Of a stretch of 64,000 nt of DNA, positions 11,476-22,490 are shown one piece after another. The position numbers were made by a program, and so were the translations under genes. The first letter of the stretch is position 1. The number at the start of each line of letters is the position of its first letter. The notes under the pieces are model-generated. The model searched no databases. It was not told the origin of the DNA and saw only the letters and a list, made by a program, of their open reading frames with translations. This stretch comes from Capsicum annuum (lineage: Eukaryota; Streptophyta; Magnoliopsida; Solanales; Solanaceae). The stretch lies in contig NW_025892616.1 of the NCBI RefSeq assembly GCF_002878395.1, forward strand, positions 335,281 to 399,280, given 5' to 3'.

Positions 11476-13518
11476 TGTAATATGGTGCATCGAGTCACAA
11501 GTGACCCAAACTAACCCATGTCCTGACATGACATAAGAATCTTGTAAGTTACTAATGAATACTGAGAAGAAGCTAAATTGAAATAAAGTAATAATAATAA
11601 AACTAATATTAATTTTGAAAAATCAAAAACAATACTATCTGACATAAATATTAAGCTAAAACTCTACTATTTATTTGAAAACCTCTAAATAAGATGAGAT
11701 ATTGGGACAAGTTTTCAGCTAAATCTAACTGTTCGAAAGTAAAATAATATTAAAAGGAAATACTATAACTAGTCCTCAAGTGATGATGACTCACGAAATC
11801 ACTATTTTTGAAGTAGTAGGAGATCATACAAATCATGAGCCAAATATTAAACTTTATAACCTATATTATAATACAATAGAGCATAAAGAAAATTTCACGG
11901 TCAGTACTTTGAATGTACTGAGCATGCGAGATATTAACAAACTAACATAAACTGAATATGCTAAATATGTCACGAGGAACTAAACACAAAATTAAGATAT
12001 TTAATTTATTCAATGACCAAGAAATAAACATGTAACTGTATGATAAGTTAAAAAAACTGAATACAAGGTCCTACCTTTATCTGAATCTGATTTAGGACTG
12101 TTGAAGCTATTATTAGTTGACATACCCCAATTTGAGATAATCGAGGTCCAACTTGTAACCCCTACTATAAGGTTTTCTAGTACTTTGCTAAGGTTAAGAA
12201 CACTAATTGGCATGGACCCACTAAACTGGTGTCCAAAAAGACTAAGGTATCAATCCTGAGCTGGCGGGTGACCCTTTAGAACCTACAATGGTGTTATAGT
12301 TCTAGGACTTAGGGATTTCTCCTAAATGTCTCAGCCTAACATATGGGTGAGCCTTCATTCCTGCATTCACTTAGTGCTAAGTACTACTTCCAACTAAATA
12401 AAAATAGATAGCTAGATAGTTTATTTAGGCTGAATAAATGATAAGCTCATAGATAATATTTGAGACTGAGACAGTATACACTTATCTAAACGCACTCTAC
12501 ATCATTAAAACATAATGGATGAGTATTTACTAACAAATTCATGAAATCCTAGGTTATCTGGAGTTTATAACCCATTAAATCTAAAGAAATTCAACTGATA
12601 ATAGTAATTCTATAATCAAAATGTAATAAGGAATTTCATAACTTAAGACCAAAATCATGAATTATACAATGTACGAAGAAATCAAGAACCATATGAATGT
12701 AAATGTACTAAATACTCAAAGGAAACATGGATATGTGGATTATTCTAAAGAGGAAACTAAATTACAAGGAATTCACCCTATTCATGAAACCCTAAGCTTA
12801 AAGAATGAATATAAATTGAGGATTTAAAAATCTTAAGGACTTAATGGGTAAAACGGAACCCAAATATGAAATCCCACATAGCTGGAGATAAAATCTTGAC
12901 TAAATCTTTGGACTTGGATTATAGGGTTAAAAAACCCTAATTTACTTTGAAGGAAGAAGAATTGCCTCTTTTTCTTTATTTGATGTTAAGTGTTGACTAA
13001 ATTTGAGTAATGAGGGATTTAGGATGAACATAGGCTTAGAATTCAACCCATAGGTAACTTGAATGACATAGTTTTGATATTAAAAATTTAAGAAAAGACT
13101 AGAATGCTAGTTTTTAGACTTATCTGGAGACAAGACTTGGTATAACTCATGGATACCTCCTACGGTCGTACCTCTAGCTGTCGTGATATATCCTAACTGG
13201 ACCAAACTAGGAACCATGTTTATTTTATGGTTGAAAGGTATACTTTTGCAACTTTTAGTACTTGGGGCTATTTTATGCAGATGAAGGGATACCGTGAAAT
13301 CCTCCCATAATTTTGGTTCCTTGTTGTGACTAGGAGATGGGTTTTGTCATCTTTCAAGATTTTAAGTATTTCTATAATCATGGGAAAGTGTCATTGATTT
13401 TTCATTTTGTATAGTTCTGCATCAAAAAGTCCACAACCCATGATTAAATTACTACATTTTATCCTAAGTGTTCTTGATGCATGATTTAAGCTTTACCCTG
13501 AATATCTTGGATGTTACA
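11476..13518 (-). mobile_element. Solo LTR K (Ty3/gypsy, minus strand) inside the LINE
   Basis: On the minus strand it begins TGTAACATCC (right end, 13518) and ends CACCATATTACA (left end, 11476), giving 2043 bp with TG...CA ends. The 3' part, read on the minus strand, has GGTTAG-TTGGGTCACTTGTGACTCG. This resembles the 3' end of LTR B (GGTTAGCTTGGTGTCACTTGTGACC, about 30800-30830), so the two are related. LINE endonuclease/linker sequence lies to its right and LINE RT sequence to its left, so it split the LINE. The 5-bp flanks (CTAGT and CTTCC) do not match, so a clean target duplication is not visible. Confidence 0.75.
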
Positions 13519-14773
13519 CTTCCCCACTTGTTCTCTTTCAAAAACCCATCAGAACCTCTTTTGGCCCAGTACTCAACCCATATGCATCCTAATAATATTA
13601 CCCTTGACTTTGTCAACCTTTATATGCCTATAGTAACCATGGTCGGTATGCCTCTTTGATTTCTCCAACTCACTTAGCACAATGATTTTTCCCCCTCTAT
13701 GTTCAAGAGTTTATAAAAGTACGGTTATCATATCCACCTAATGAGTACCTCCTCCATCAATACTTTTCCATCCTCATCCTTTATCCACTTCACTAAGTCA
13801 AGGTCCTGAGTATCCTCTCTCTATTCTTAGATATTATGTATAAATTTTTATCTCTTGATTCTACATATAAGATTTAAAAAGCTACTATTTTAGTCGTTGT
13901 AATCTTTAACTTAGCCTTTTTTTTATCTATGTTATACTCTTCCCTATTTGTATACTTCTCCTTCTTATCCTTACTCATTATATACTTTGCATAATCCCTC
14001 TTCTTAGCCTCGACCTTCCCTTTTACTTCCTTATTCTACCACTAGTCCACTCGAAGCTTATTTGAGTAAACTGTTGACACACCTAACACTTCTCTATTCA
14101 TCTCCGTGATGGGCCTAGATGTTGTATCCTACATATTATCTGCATCCCCTTAACCTTCCTAAGCCCTTATTTCCATCAACTTCTTTCTTTTTTCCAAGAC
14201 ACTGGCCATAGTCATGCTACCCTATTTATTCTTTGGCCTTTCATCCAACCCCTCCCTTTTCTAACCTTCTTGATATCTAAGTCCATCACCTATAGCTAAT
14301 GTTTGCTCAAAACATACTTACTTGGTATAACCTTATTATCCTTACAAGGACCTATATCACCCTTCCTAAGGAGCAAAAATTATATTTAAGTCTTGGAGAC
14401 CGAACAACAAAAGGTAACCAAGTGTTCCTCTCTTTTTTGGAAACTCAAATTTCCTACCATCAACCCAAATACTCTAGAAAATTTCAAAAGTGAGGCACCT
14501 TCTTTATTCCTCTCCTTAAAACCAAAACCTTTATGCACATCATCACAACCTATCATGGATGATCTGATGTGCCTATTGAAATCTTCTCCTACAAAAAGCT
14601 TCTTAGTGTTTGGTACACCTCACACCACCTTATCTAAAACCTTCTAATAAATCTTTCTCTCCTTCCCATCCAATTCTAGTTATGATGTGTATGCAGTAAC
14701 AATGTTCAAAGTAGACCCATCAGTGACTAAATTAATCAACATCATCCTATCATTGACCCGCATAACCTCTACT
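13519..14773 (-). pseudogene. LINE (RTE-type) endonuclease and linker to RT
   Basis: Minus-strand apurinic-type endonuclease remnant. Going leftwards from 14773: VVEVMRVNDRMMLINLV and TLNIVTAYTS (about 14675-14773), KLFVGEDFNRHIRS where the catalytic GGDFNGH block has become GEDFN (about 14560-14615), GFGFKERNKEGASLL (about 14495-14540), KREEHLVTF (about 14420-14447), and DNKVIPSKYVLSKH (about 14295-14340). The region 13519-13820 carries linker remnants (DLDLVKWIKDEDGKVL). Stops and indels are frequent. The order EN-linker-RT on one strand identifies the family as the plant RTE-like LINE. The block is bounded by solo LTR A3 on the right and K on the left. Confidence 0.85.
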
Positions 14774-14778
14774 ACTTG

Positions 14779-16997
14779 TGTAATGCCCGAGACTTTACCC
14801 TAGGTGTCACACGGTGCTTACGAACCTGAAGGACCACAAGCTAACCCATGAATGGTACCTGCTGTGAATACTAAATAATAATCATGGAACATATGTGGAA
14901 GTAAAATTGAAAATCCCATAAGGTTCATATACTGAAATCAACACTAAGTACAACTGTAGAATAACTACTAACTAAAAGTATCTGAAGACCTCTAAACATC
15001 TGATATAAAAGAGTTGATGGGACAAGCCCCAACTAAGTCCAACCAATGTCTGAAAAATAACTGAAGTACAGAAATAATGTAATGACTAAATAAATATCAT
15101 GTCCTTGGTTGATGAGGACTCACTACTGTAGCTATGGATGAATGACTGATCTGGCTAAGTACGGTCAAGAACCCGAACATCTGAACCTATGATATGAAAC
15201 ATCATAGTTTAGAGAGAGTATGCATCAGTACTTTGAATGTACTGGTAGTGTCAGTACTTTGAATTTACTGGTATTCTAGGTGAGGTTAGGCTAATATGCA
15301 TGGGTTTATGTACATGAGTAATAATAACTAAATATCATAAAATAACTGGACAAGAGTATATATAAGACTGAGACTACTAAAAACACAGAACACACAATAC
15401 CAAGAATATATCATCTGTCTAAATTAGATTGAAATTGAAGTACTGAGTTTTGGTAACTGAATACTGATAACTGTAAGTCATGATCGTGTAGAACTGAACT
15501 GAGTTCTGTACTGAATATTAAGTACTGAATATTGAATACTAAAAATTGAATACTGAATACTGATTATTGAATATTGAAAATATAACTGTGGGAGTTATTA
15601 TCTAACTGACATACCCCGATTATATACTGATTTGGGGTCTAACCTATAACCCCAGTTGGAAGGGTGTTAGCACTGTGCCATAGGTTCTTACACTGGCTGG
15701 GTCAACCCTAATCTGGAAGGAAAAGTCATGAGATGTATATGGTTACGCCAACCCTAGTCTGGAAGGAAGACTATTTTCCCTATACTGGCTATGAAGTTCT
15801 GTAACTCAGGGACTGCTACTAAGGGTCAAACCTTAAGCTGGTAGGAATGCCCCCATCCCTAGGTTTTTTTCGGTGCTGAATCCTACTCCCAACTGATACG
15901 ACACTGATCACTAGACTTTAATAAGCTTGATTGAACTAACGCTGATTCTATTAACTGAACGAATGCTACTGTTCAAGATACTATGGGATCATTCTATTTC
16001 AAATGGAAACTAAGTAAGAATTTAATTTTCGGTATACGATTCCCCCAGGACTCGATAGCATAAATAATGGAACCATGTCACAACTTTAAGAGCATTACAA
16101 TTAGGACATCATGCACAATTCATTCACATAGACACTTTGTCAAACACTTGGGGAGCATGATTCTTGTACATGAGAAACAATAACATGGGGATATCATGGC
16201 TACAACATTCAACTAACAATTCAAGGGTTATGACATGAGGAGTACATAAATCAACATACATGCTAGTTTATTTATATGAAATTCATAACCTTCTAAGTTT
16301 GAAACCCATACAACAAAACATTCATGAATACAATTCAATTTAAGAATGTAAATCATAATTTAAGTTCTCAAAAAGGATTCTTGAACTCCAAGGGTGGAAG
16401 GAAACCAAGGATGAACACCTAAACATACCTTGATTTCTAAATTTATGAGAATTGATGGTGAATTCTTGAAACTTGGACTTGAGTTTGAAGAACCTAGGGT
16501 TTTGATCTTGAGAGGTTTTAAGGACTCAAATCCCATGTTTCGAACAACTTAGGTGTAGGTAAAAGTCCCTTTTGGACTTATAAATACAGAACAAAATTGC
16601 AAAAAATACATAGATCAGACTAGCCAGGGCACTACGGACTCTGAACTTCCTCTCAAGGAAGGGTGCCACAGACTCCATCACGGGATCCCCCTAGCACCAG
16701 ACTGCGCAGGGCGCCGCGGGCTAATCGCCTTGAGCTGCTATTTTGGAGTTTCAAACACGCCCTTACGCTTGTCTGAAAATTCTGAAACTCACCTTAGATG
16801 TACTATTGACTTCCCCAATCATGAATCAACTTAGAAACTAACTTTCTGATCTTGGAAAGGTTGAGAATAAATTCATCAAAGTTGAGGACTCTATAAATGA
16901 CTAAGTCCTGACACTTAGTAAAATATTCTAGGTCTTGGACACCTTCCTACTTGCAAGAATAAGCTGAAATGAACCTAGGATCTTACGGGGTCTTACA
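14779..16997 (-). mobile_element. Solo LTR A3 (Ty3/gypsy family A-related, minus strand) inside the LINE
   Basis: 2219 bp. On the plus strand it reads TGTAATGCCCGAGAC at the left and GGGGTCTTACA at the right. It is flanked by a perfect target duplication ACTTG (14774-14778 and 16998-17002). The left end is the reverse complement of the family-A 3' end (GGACCACAAGCTAACCCATGA), which sets the minus orientation. A motif cluster lies at 16620-16740 and a TATA-like box at 16577-16586. No internal region. The LINE endonuclease resumes on both sides in register. Confidence 0.9.
16577..16586 (-). promoter_or_regulatory. TATA-like box of LTR A3
   Basis: Minus strand TATTTATAAG, with the GC-rich cluster (CAGGGCGCCGCGGG, GGGTGCCACAGACTCC and similar words, 16620-16740) just upstream in the LTR's own orientation. 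Confidence 0.45.
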
Positions 16998-17002
16998 ACT
17001 TG

Positions 17003-17350
17003 CTTCCTAATCTCTCCATCTACTAAGAGTCCTACTTCATTCTTATTCCTTATACCTCCTAGGTAACATAACACCCGTCCACTTCCTTTTTCTTAGTACC
17101 TATTGATCTCCTAGATACAAGCTATATTAATCCTCCTCTTCCTTAGAATTTGCACTAGCTTAATGGACTTTCTCAATAAAGTCTCTATATTCCAAGAACC
17201 TATTCTTAACTATAGGGTATCTTTACCCACTTGCCCCTCTTTCCCTCTACCCCCTACCCCAACTCTAACCTTATATGCAACATCGAACCTACCTCCAACC
17301 CTAACTCTAAACCCGAACCCAAAGCTTACCCTAATTAATACCATGACCTA
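17003..17350 (-). pseudogene. LINE (RTE-type) N-terminal endonuclease fragment
   Basis: Minus-strand continuation of the LINE, upstream of solo LTR A3. It reads RIGSWNIETLLRKSIKLVQIL and RRINIACI (about 17095-17210). This corresponds to the start of the endonuclease domain, whose WN dipeptide carries the first metal-binding Asn. A low-complexity Gly/Val/Arg-rich stretch upstream (about 17220-17345, on the plus strand the CCCTACCCC/AACCCTAA-like text) matches the pre-endonuclease leader of this family. The CTAACCCTAAA-like words here are LINE leader, not telomere. Confidence 0.75.
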
Positions 17351-18007
17351 AGTTTACCATCATCCATAAAATCCATTAAATCACGTATAAGAAAATTTGG
17401 AATATATTGACTTGAACAATTAATCCATAATAAACAACTACAATACAAGAGGTGCAAACAAGATACACAAGATAGACACTTGTTAAAGTTTCACCTATGT
17501 AATAGAACCACTGCTAAACAATCCAAGAACAACTATAGAGCTAAAAAAAACTTTGTTTAGGAAAAGTAGTACATAACAGGAATAATCAAGGACCAAAATA
17601 GTCCAGAACTACAATACTAAATGAGATCTACTAGGCTTGAAGAAGAGGGAATATAACTAAAAATACGATATTCCATTTTTAAGGATATAATACAAGTAAG
17701 AAGTACTATAAAGGAAAATATTCAATGAGTAAATATAAATACAGCAAGCAAGAAAGTAATGATCAATGGCATAACAATCAATGGCAGCAAAACGATGAAT
17801 TCCAAACCAAATAGTTTACCATAAAACAAATAAGAATAAAAATAATTCAAAAAAAGTTGGAAGAAATAAAGATCCAGGGATAGAAATCATCAGATTTAGC
17901 TGGCAGAAAAGACGGATAGATTTCTTACTTGATTTTTTGGATTTTGATAAAATTTAGTGCTAAAATTAGTCACTAAAATTTTATCATCTAGACAAACTCC
18001 CAATAGT
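17351..18007. other. A-rich interval with a hairpin, probably LINE 5' leader or older host DNA
   Basis: No open frame with a recognisable product. A near-perfect inverted repeat lies at 17946-17985: GATAAAATTTAGTG (17946-17959) against CACTAAAATTTTATC (17971-17985), with an 11-bp spacer. The interval continues across the B/C insertion at 30878. Confidence 0.5.
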
Positions 18008-18012
18008 ACCTG

Positions 18013-19316
18013 TATAATACCCCAAACTTTCCTTGACTTCCAAAGTGAGTAATATTTAAAGCTTATAGAATTCTTCTAATTTTAACTTTTTATTGTGTGG
18101 GAAATTGAATTATCTTTCCAACGATATAATATTCTCCCAAATTTGATAACCGGGCAAGAAGTTATGGCTAATTGAAGTTCCTGTCATAAAACACCGTCAT
18201 TCAGACCCTTAGCGCGTCGCGGGGAGGAGTAATATCCAATTGTCATTTTTCAGTAGCCTAGCGTGAATGTGGCATGTCATGATGAAGTTTCAGGTACCAA
18301 CCAGTGGGACAACATGATGGCTCCGCGTCGTGGTAACCCTCAGATTCCTATTCATCAATTTCCAGTGAGCCACCGCTATAGTGACGCATCACGGTGGTCC
18401 ATAAAATTGGGCTTCCAATTATATTTTTCTAATTTTGATAGGGGTTAAAAGGGGGTATTTTCAATAGTTATCCTACCCCCAATCCATCCAAAACATAAAA
18501 TCTATCATATAACAAAGCTCTTTATGCCTTAAATCCTCATTCTCTTCAAAACAAAAACCCTAAGCATCCAAATCCTCTTCCAAGAAACTCAATATTTCAC
18601 CATAGTTTTTAAAAATTGAGTCAGTATTCAAGACCCCAGGTCAAAAGCTTCAATAACCCTCATTCAAGAGTTTCAATAACATCTCAAAAGCAAGTTATTC
18701 ATCCAAGTTATCAATCTAAGGTATGTGGGGTTTGAGCAAGAACAATCCTTGCATTCTTGTGACCAAAAACTTCTTTTAAGAGATAAATTTTTGAATTTTA
18801 TGATGATTTCCATGAATATCAAGTTAGGGTTTATGCCCATTACCATTATTTGCAAGATTATGTAATTTTCCATAGTTTAAAAGTTGAATTACATGATTTT
18901 GTTATTATTTTCGGTCCTTTTTCAAATTTTCCATATTTTAAGATGATTATGAATGTTTTGTTATCAAAGCATGAATTTTGAGAAGTTGAAATCGTGAGAT
19001 TCATATTATGAGTTATTTTTTCAGAATCTTGATTGAGATGATTGTAAGATTTTTAAGATAATGATTGTGCATGAATTTTAAATATGATTTTGATACATTA
19101 AAGCTTTACATTTTGAGTCCTAAGTACAAGTGAAGAGTGTTAACTTGAGATTGAACTATGGGCCACTAAGTCCTACTTAAGAATTGTAATTTGATGAACT
19201 TCTGTGCTATAAGAACCTATGATTTGAGTACTTTGAGATTTTTGAGAAAAATTTGACCATTTTAGTCCTAATTAAGTTGGAATCCACAATGATGTTCTAT
19301 CAAAATAAATAGTAAT
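18013..19316 (+). mobile_element. Solo LTR B, 5' part (interrupted by element C)
   Basis: Begins TATAATACCCC (decayed from TGTAATACCCC) right after ACCTG at 18008-18012. It is interrupted at 19316 by element C and resumes at 29713. A motif cluster (18205-18400) includes AGCGCGTCGCGGGG and GAGCCACCGCTATAGTGACG. The segment 18475-18660 is CCAAACC/AACCCTA-rich like the putative R/U5 start of the other LTRs. The two pieces together are about 2.46 kb, the usual size here. Confidence 0.85.
18205..18400 (+). repeat. GC-rich motif cluster in LTR B
   Basis: Four degenerate words at roughly 50-60 bp spacing (18210, 18257, 18310 and 18367), each pairing a CGC-rich half with a later complementary half, e.g. 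CCACCGCTATAGTGACGC and ATCACGGTGG. They resemble the D-family cluster (CACCGCGATAGTGGC...TCGCGGTGG). Confidence 0.55.
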
Positions 19317-21434
19317 TGTAACGCCCCATTTTTCTGAACCGGGTCGCTACACCGTGCCCATGATCTCGAGGGACCACAAACTAATCCATGAATGATATTT
19401 GTACCTGTATGCAGTAATATATGATGTAATAATGCGGAAAACATTAACAATAGGCCATAAGGTTCAACTGCATATAATATCTGACATATCATAACATCCA
19501 TATGGGGTAACAAATACCCAAAACAACTGAAATCTGAATCAAATCTGAGCTAAATTTGAAAGTCTCTAAATACTTTCTAAATAAGGAGTTGAAGGAATAT
19601 GTCTCCAACTAACTCCGTCTAGTAAAACTGAACTAAATTAATAAATGAAATAAATAAAATCATTCTTGAATGGATGAGGACTCACTACAACTCTGCAATT
19701 GGAATGCTACTGCTATTGCTGATCTGGGGCTCGTATCTGTAAACCTATGGTATATCATGAAATAAAGCACCATAGCACAAATGTATCAGTACAACTGGGA
19801 GTATTAAGTATACGAGTGAGGTAGGATAAATGCAAAAGGGTTTATATGCATGAACGATACTAACTGACTGACTGATATGAACATAAGAGTGCAAACATGC
19901 ATACGTAGTAACTGAGATCGTGATTATGTGATATCTAGATCTGGACACTAATACATGATCTACTGATATCTAGCATGACAAATACTAAAATTCTGATAAC
20001 ATAGATGACTGTGTCTGACAGTCCTGAATCTAATGGAACTATCTGTGTTCCGTTCTATAACTGAATTGACTATATCTGACAGTCCTGATATACTAAAATC
20101 TGAAGAACTATCTGAGTTCTTTTACTGAGAATAGGACTAAAACTGTGGGAGGTAGTTGTTTTACCGACATTCCCCAATAATGCATATAGCTAAGTTGGGG
20201 TCCAATCTTTTCCCCGACTAGAAGGGTGTTAATACCGCGCCACTTGTAAGGACAACTGTGAGTGACCCTTAGCTGGCAGGTACTTAAAATAGAAATGGTG
20301 GGAACCCTAAACTGACAAATTAACCCACCTCATCAACCCTAATCTGAGAGGTTAAGATGTCTCAACCTACGCTGGCTACGTAGTTCTGGAACATAAGGAT
20401 GATTACTAAGAATCACACCCTAAATTGGCAGGTGAGTTCCCATCCTTGGGTTTACTCAGTGCTAATTCCAACTCCCATCTAAAGAGACTGAACGTTATTT
20501 AACTGATGGTACATGGACTAAGTAACTGACTGCCATTGACTTACGAATTAGTGCTACTATCTGAGAATTAACTGAGATCATGAGATTTTTGAGGTTTCCT
20601 GAGTTACATGCCCGACTGAGTTCTATATATCATGGCTTGACTGAGATTATCATGATAACATGACATGGCTCTAGGCACACAACTATATTTTTTGGGTGCA
20701 AGTACCCCCAGGACTCAATGGAAGGAAACTGACACACATGACTGACTTGATTGTAAGAGTAAAGTTCATAATTTACCATATCATAAGTAGGGGATTTCAC
20801 ACTAACCATAGTTCTCAAGATCTTATACATGGAAGGGAAATTCATAAAACATATATATACTTGCATAGCTTCAATATTATGGTCAATCCATATCACAACA
20901 ACAACACATATCACTCACATGGAATTCAAGGGAAATCATAAATCATAGAGCATGGACTTGTCATTTAAGCACTATTAAATCATGCGACATGAATCCTATC
21001 ATCCTAGTCATATTATCAAACACTTTGCATGCATTCTTTTGGCTTAAGTGTGTTCATAAATTTCACCATATTAATCCACATAAGGATCATGGGTTTCAAC
21101 TAACAAACACATATACTTCATGAAATCACCTTTAGATATCATCTTGAAACTTAAACAACAATCATCAACACGTACATGCTCATATCACAACAACGCAATC
21201 ACAAAATAATATTTAAAACATGGTTTTTGAGATTTATGAATGAAATGGATCCATAGATGAACATTACGGATACCTGACTCAAGGTTCTTGATGTTATTGA
21301 ACTTGAAGGATTTGAAATCCTTTGATTTTTTAAGAATATTGGGTCTTGTTCTTGGAGATTAAATTTAGAGAGAAACCCTATTTTTTTTTGTGAAATATTA
21401 ATGAGCAAAATGGCTGAATTCAAACTCATCTGGG

Positions 21435-21443
21435 TATATATAT
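21435..21443 (-). promoter_or_regulatory. TATA box of C 3' LTR
   Basis: An alternating TA run in GGGTATATATATGCG. In the LTR's orientation it lies just downstream of the GGTCCGTCA cluster. The homologous box in the 5' LTR is at 29173-29180. Confidence 0.55.
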
Positions 21444-21499
21444 GCGAGTGGTAAGTGACCAAAATACCCCTGTTAAAATGGCCTAGAAGTAAACTGAAT

Positions 21500-21745
21500 G
21501 TGGCGTGTGATAACCTGACTGATGGTCCATCAGGAACTTGACTGTCCCTCATGTCGACCATCATACATGGACCAGAAATAGGGTTCACTGGATAAGAGTT
21601 GACATCCTAGATAATAGTCCATCAAAAATCTGACGGTCCGTCAACTCGTCCGTCAATTCTTATCCAGAAGGTGGCCCTACTGCCTTGGCTGTGATGGTCA
21701 AAGTGGTGGTCCATCACTTATTTGGCGGTCCGTCAACTTGGATGT
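21500..21745 (-). repeat. GGTCCGTCA palindromic motif cluster (C 3' LTR)
   Basis: At least six copies of GATGGTCCATCA / GACGGTCCGTCA-type words, many self-complementary (TGACGGACCGTCA), near 21520-21530, 21620-21629, 21636-21655, 21700-21712 and 21722-21738. The 5' LTR has the same cluster at 29255-29485. Confidence 0.75.
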
Positions 21746-21932
21746 CGCATCTGGGCGTTTTGGTCAGTTTTGAGTAAAACATCCATAACTTCCTCGTCTG
21801 GTATCGGATTTGGACAAAATTGGCATCGTTAGAAAGCTAACATACCACGGGTACAAAAATAGATTTATCTTTCAAAGAAAGTACTAGCATCTTTGAGATG
21901 ATTTTTAGCTAGGAATAAGCATGGGTATTACA

Positions 21933-21945
21933 ATATCTCCCCCTT
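21933..21945 (-). promoter_or_regulatory. Polypurine tract of element C
   Basis: Minus strand AAGGGGGAGATAT directly before the LTR start TGTAATACCC. It primes plus-strand DNA synthesis in LTR retrotransposons. Confidence 0.85.
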
Positions 21946-22027
21946 GAGAACATTCGTCCTCGAATGAGACTGACTATGAGGGAAAATAATAAATGAACAT
22001 GAGTGACTGAGACATGACTTCATGACT

Positions 22028-22099
22028 GACATGCTAAATATACTAAACTCATGCACATCTAATGACATGCTAAATATACTAAACTCATGCACATCTAAT
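22028..22099. repeat. 36-bp tandem duplication upstream of the C polypurine tract
   Basis: Two identical 36-bp units starting GACATGCTAAATATACTAAA (22028-22063 and 22064-22099). It lies in the untranslated tract between the chromodomain and the polypurine tract. Being identical, it is young relative to the element. Confidence 0.85.
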
Positions 22100-22299
22100 G
22101 CATGGATAATTGGTACTTGAATACGTGACTGAGTGTACTGATAAACTGAGTTTCTCAAGATGAGAATACATAGCTAATGCATGATTTTATAATTGAACTG
22201 ATACATGAATGCATGATAGAGTATGAATAGTATTACATACCACGTTTATAATGAGAACATGAATATGAAACTAAATAAGCTTCAGGCGAACTATTACCT

Positions 22300-22490
22300 T
22301 GAGCTTGATCTGAATCGGCGGAGAAGAGGTAAGGATACTTGGTACGCATATCTGCTTCTGCTTCCTAAGTAGCTCTCTCGACGAATTGATTTTGCCAAAG
22401 AACCTTAACTAGAGGGACCTTTTTGTTCCTCAATCGACGAGTTTGACAGTCTAAGATTTTGACTGGAATCTCTTCATAAAAGAGACTGTT
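22300..22490 (-). pseudogene. Chromodomain-type C-terminus of C integrase
   Basis: Minus strand: KILDCQTRRLRNKKVPLVKVLW, then NQFVERAT*EAEADMRTKYPYLF. This is the chromodomain-like tail of Tekay/Del integrases, thought to read chromatin and steer insertion. The conserved Trp in the ATWEAE block is a TAG stop (near 22368). The same change is seen in element F. Confidence 0.75.

Larger units (their letters stand above)
19317..21932 (-). mobile_element. 3' LTR of element C
   Basis: 2616 bp. Plus-strand ends are TGTAACGCCCC (left) and GGGTATTACA (right). The polypurine tract touches its right end. It lacks about 45 bp near 21842 that the 5' LTR has between GCTAAC and ATACCAC. Contains a GGTCCGTCA motif cluster (21500-21745) and a TATA box (21435-21443). 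Confidence 0.9.

Noticed and set aside
11471..13523. Target-site duplication for solo LTR K
   Set aside because: The flanks CTAGT and CTTCC do not match, so none is claimed although the LTR ends look good.
17220..17345. CTAACCCTAAAC-like words suggesting interstitial telomere repeats
   Set aside because: They are irregular and fit the leader upstream of the LINE endonuclease.
20630..20941. Overlapping open frames on both strands, repeated at 28367-28678
   Set aside because: They are the same LTR segment in the two LTRs of element C; no domain.
21199..21588. 129-codon minus-strand open frame
   Set aside because: It lies across the promoter and R region of the C 3' LTR; the homologous frame in the other LTR (29102-29326) is shorter and shifted, so it is not conserved.
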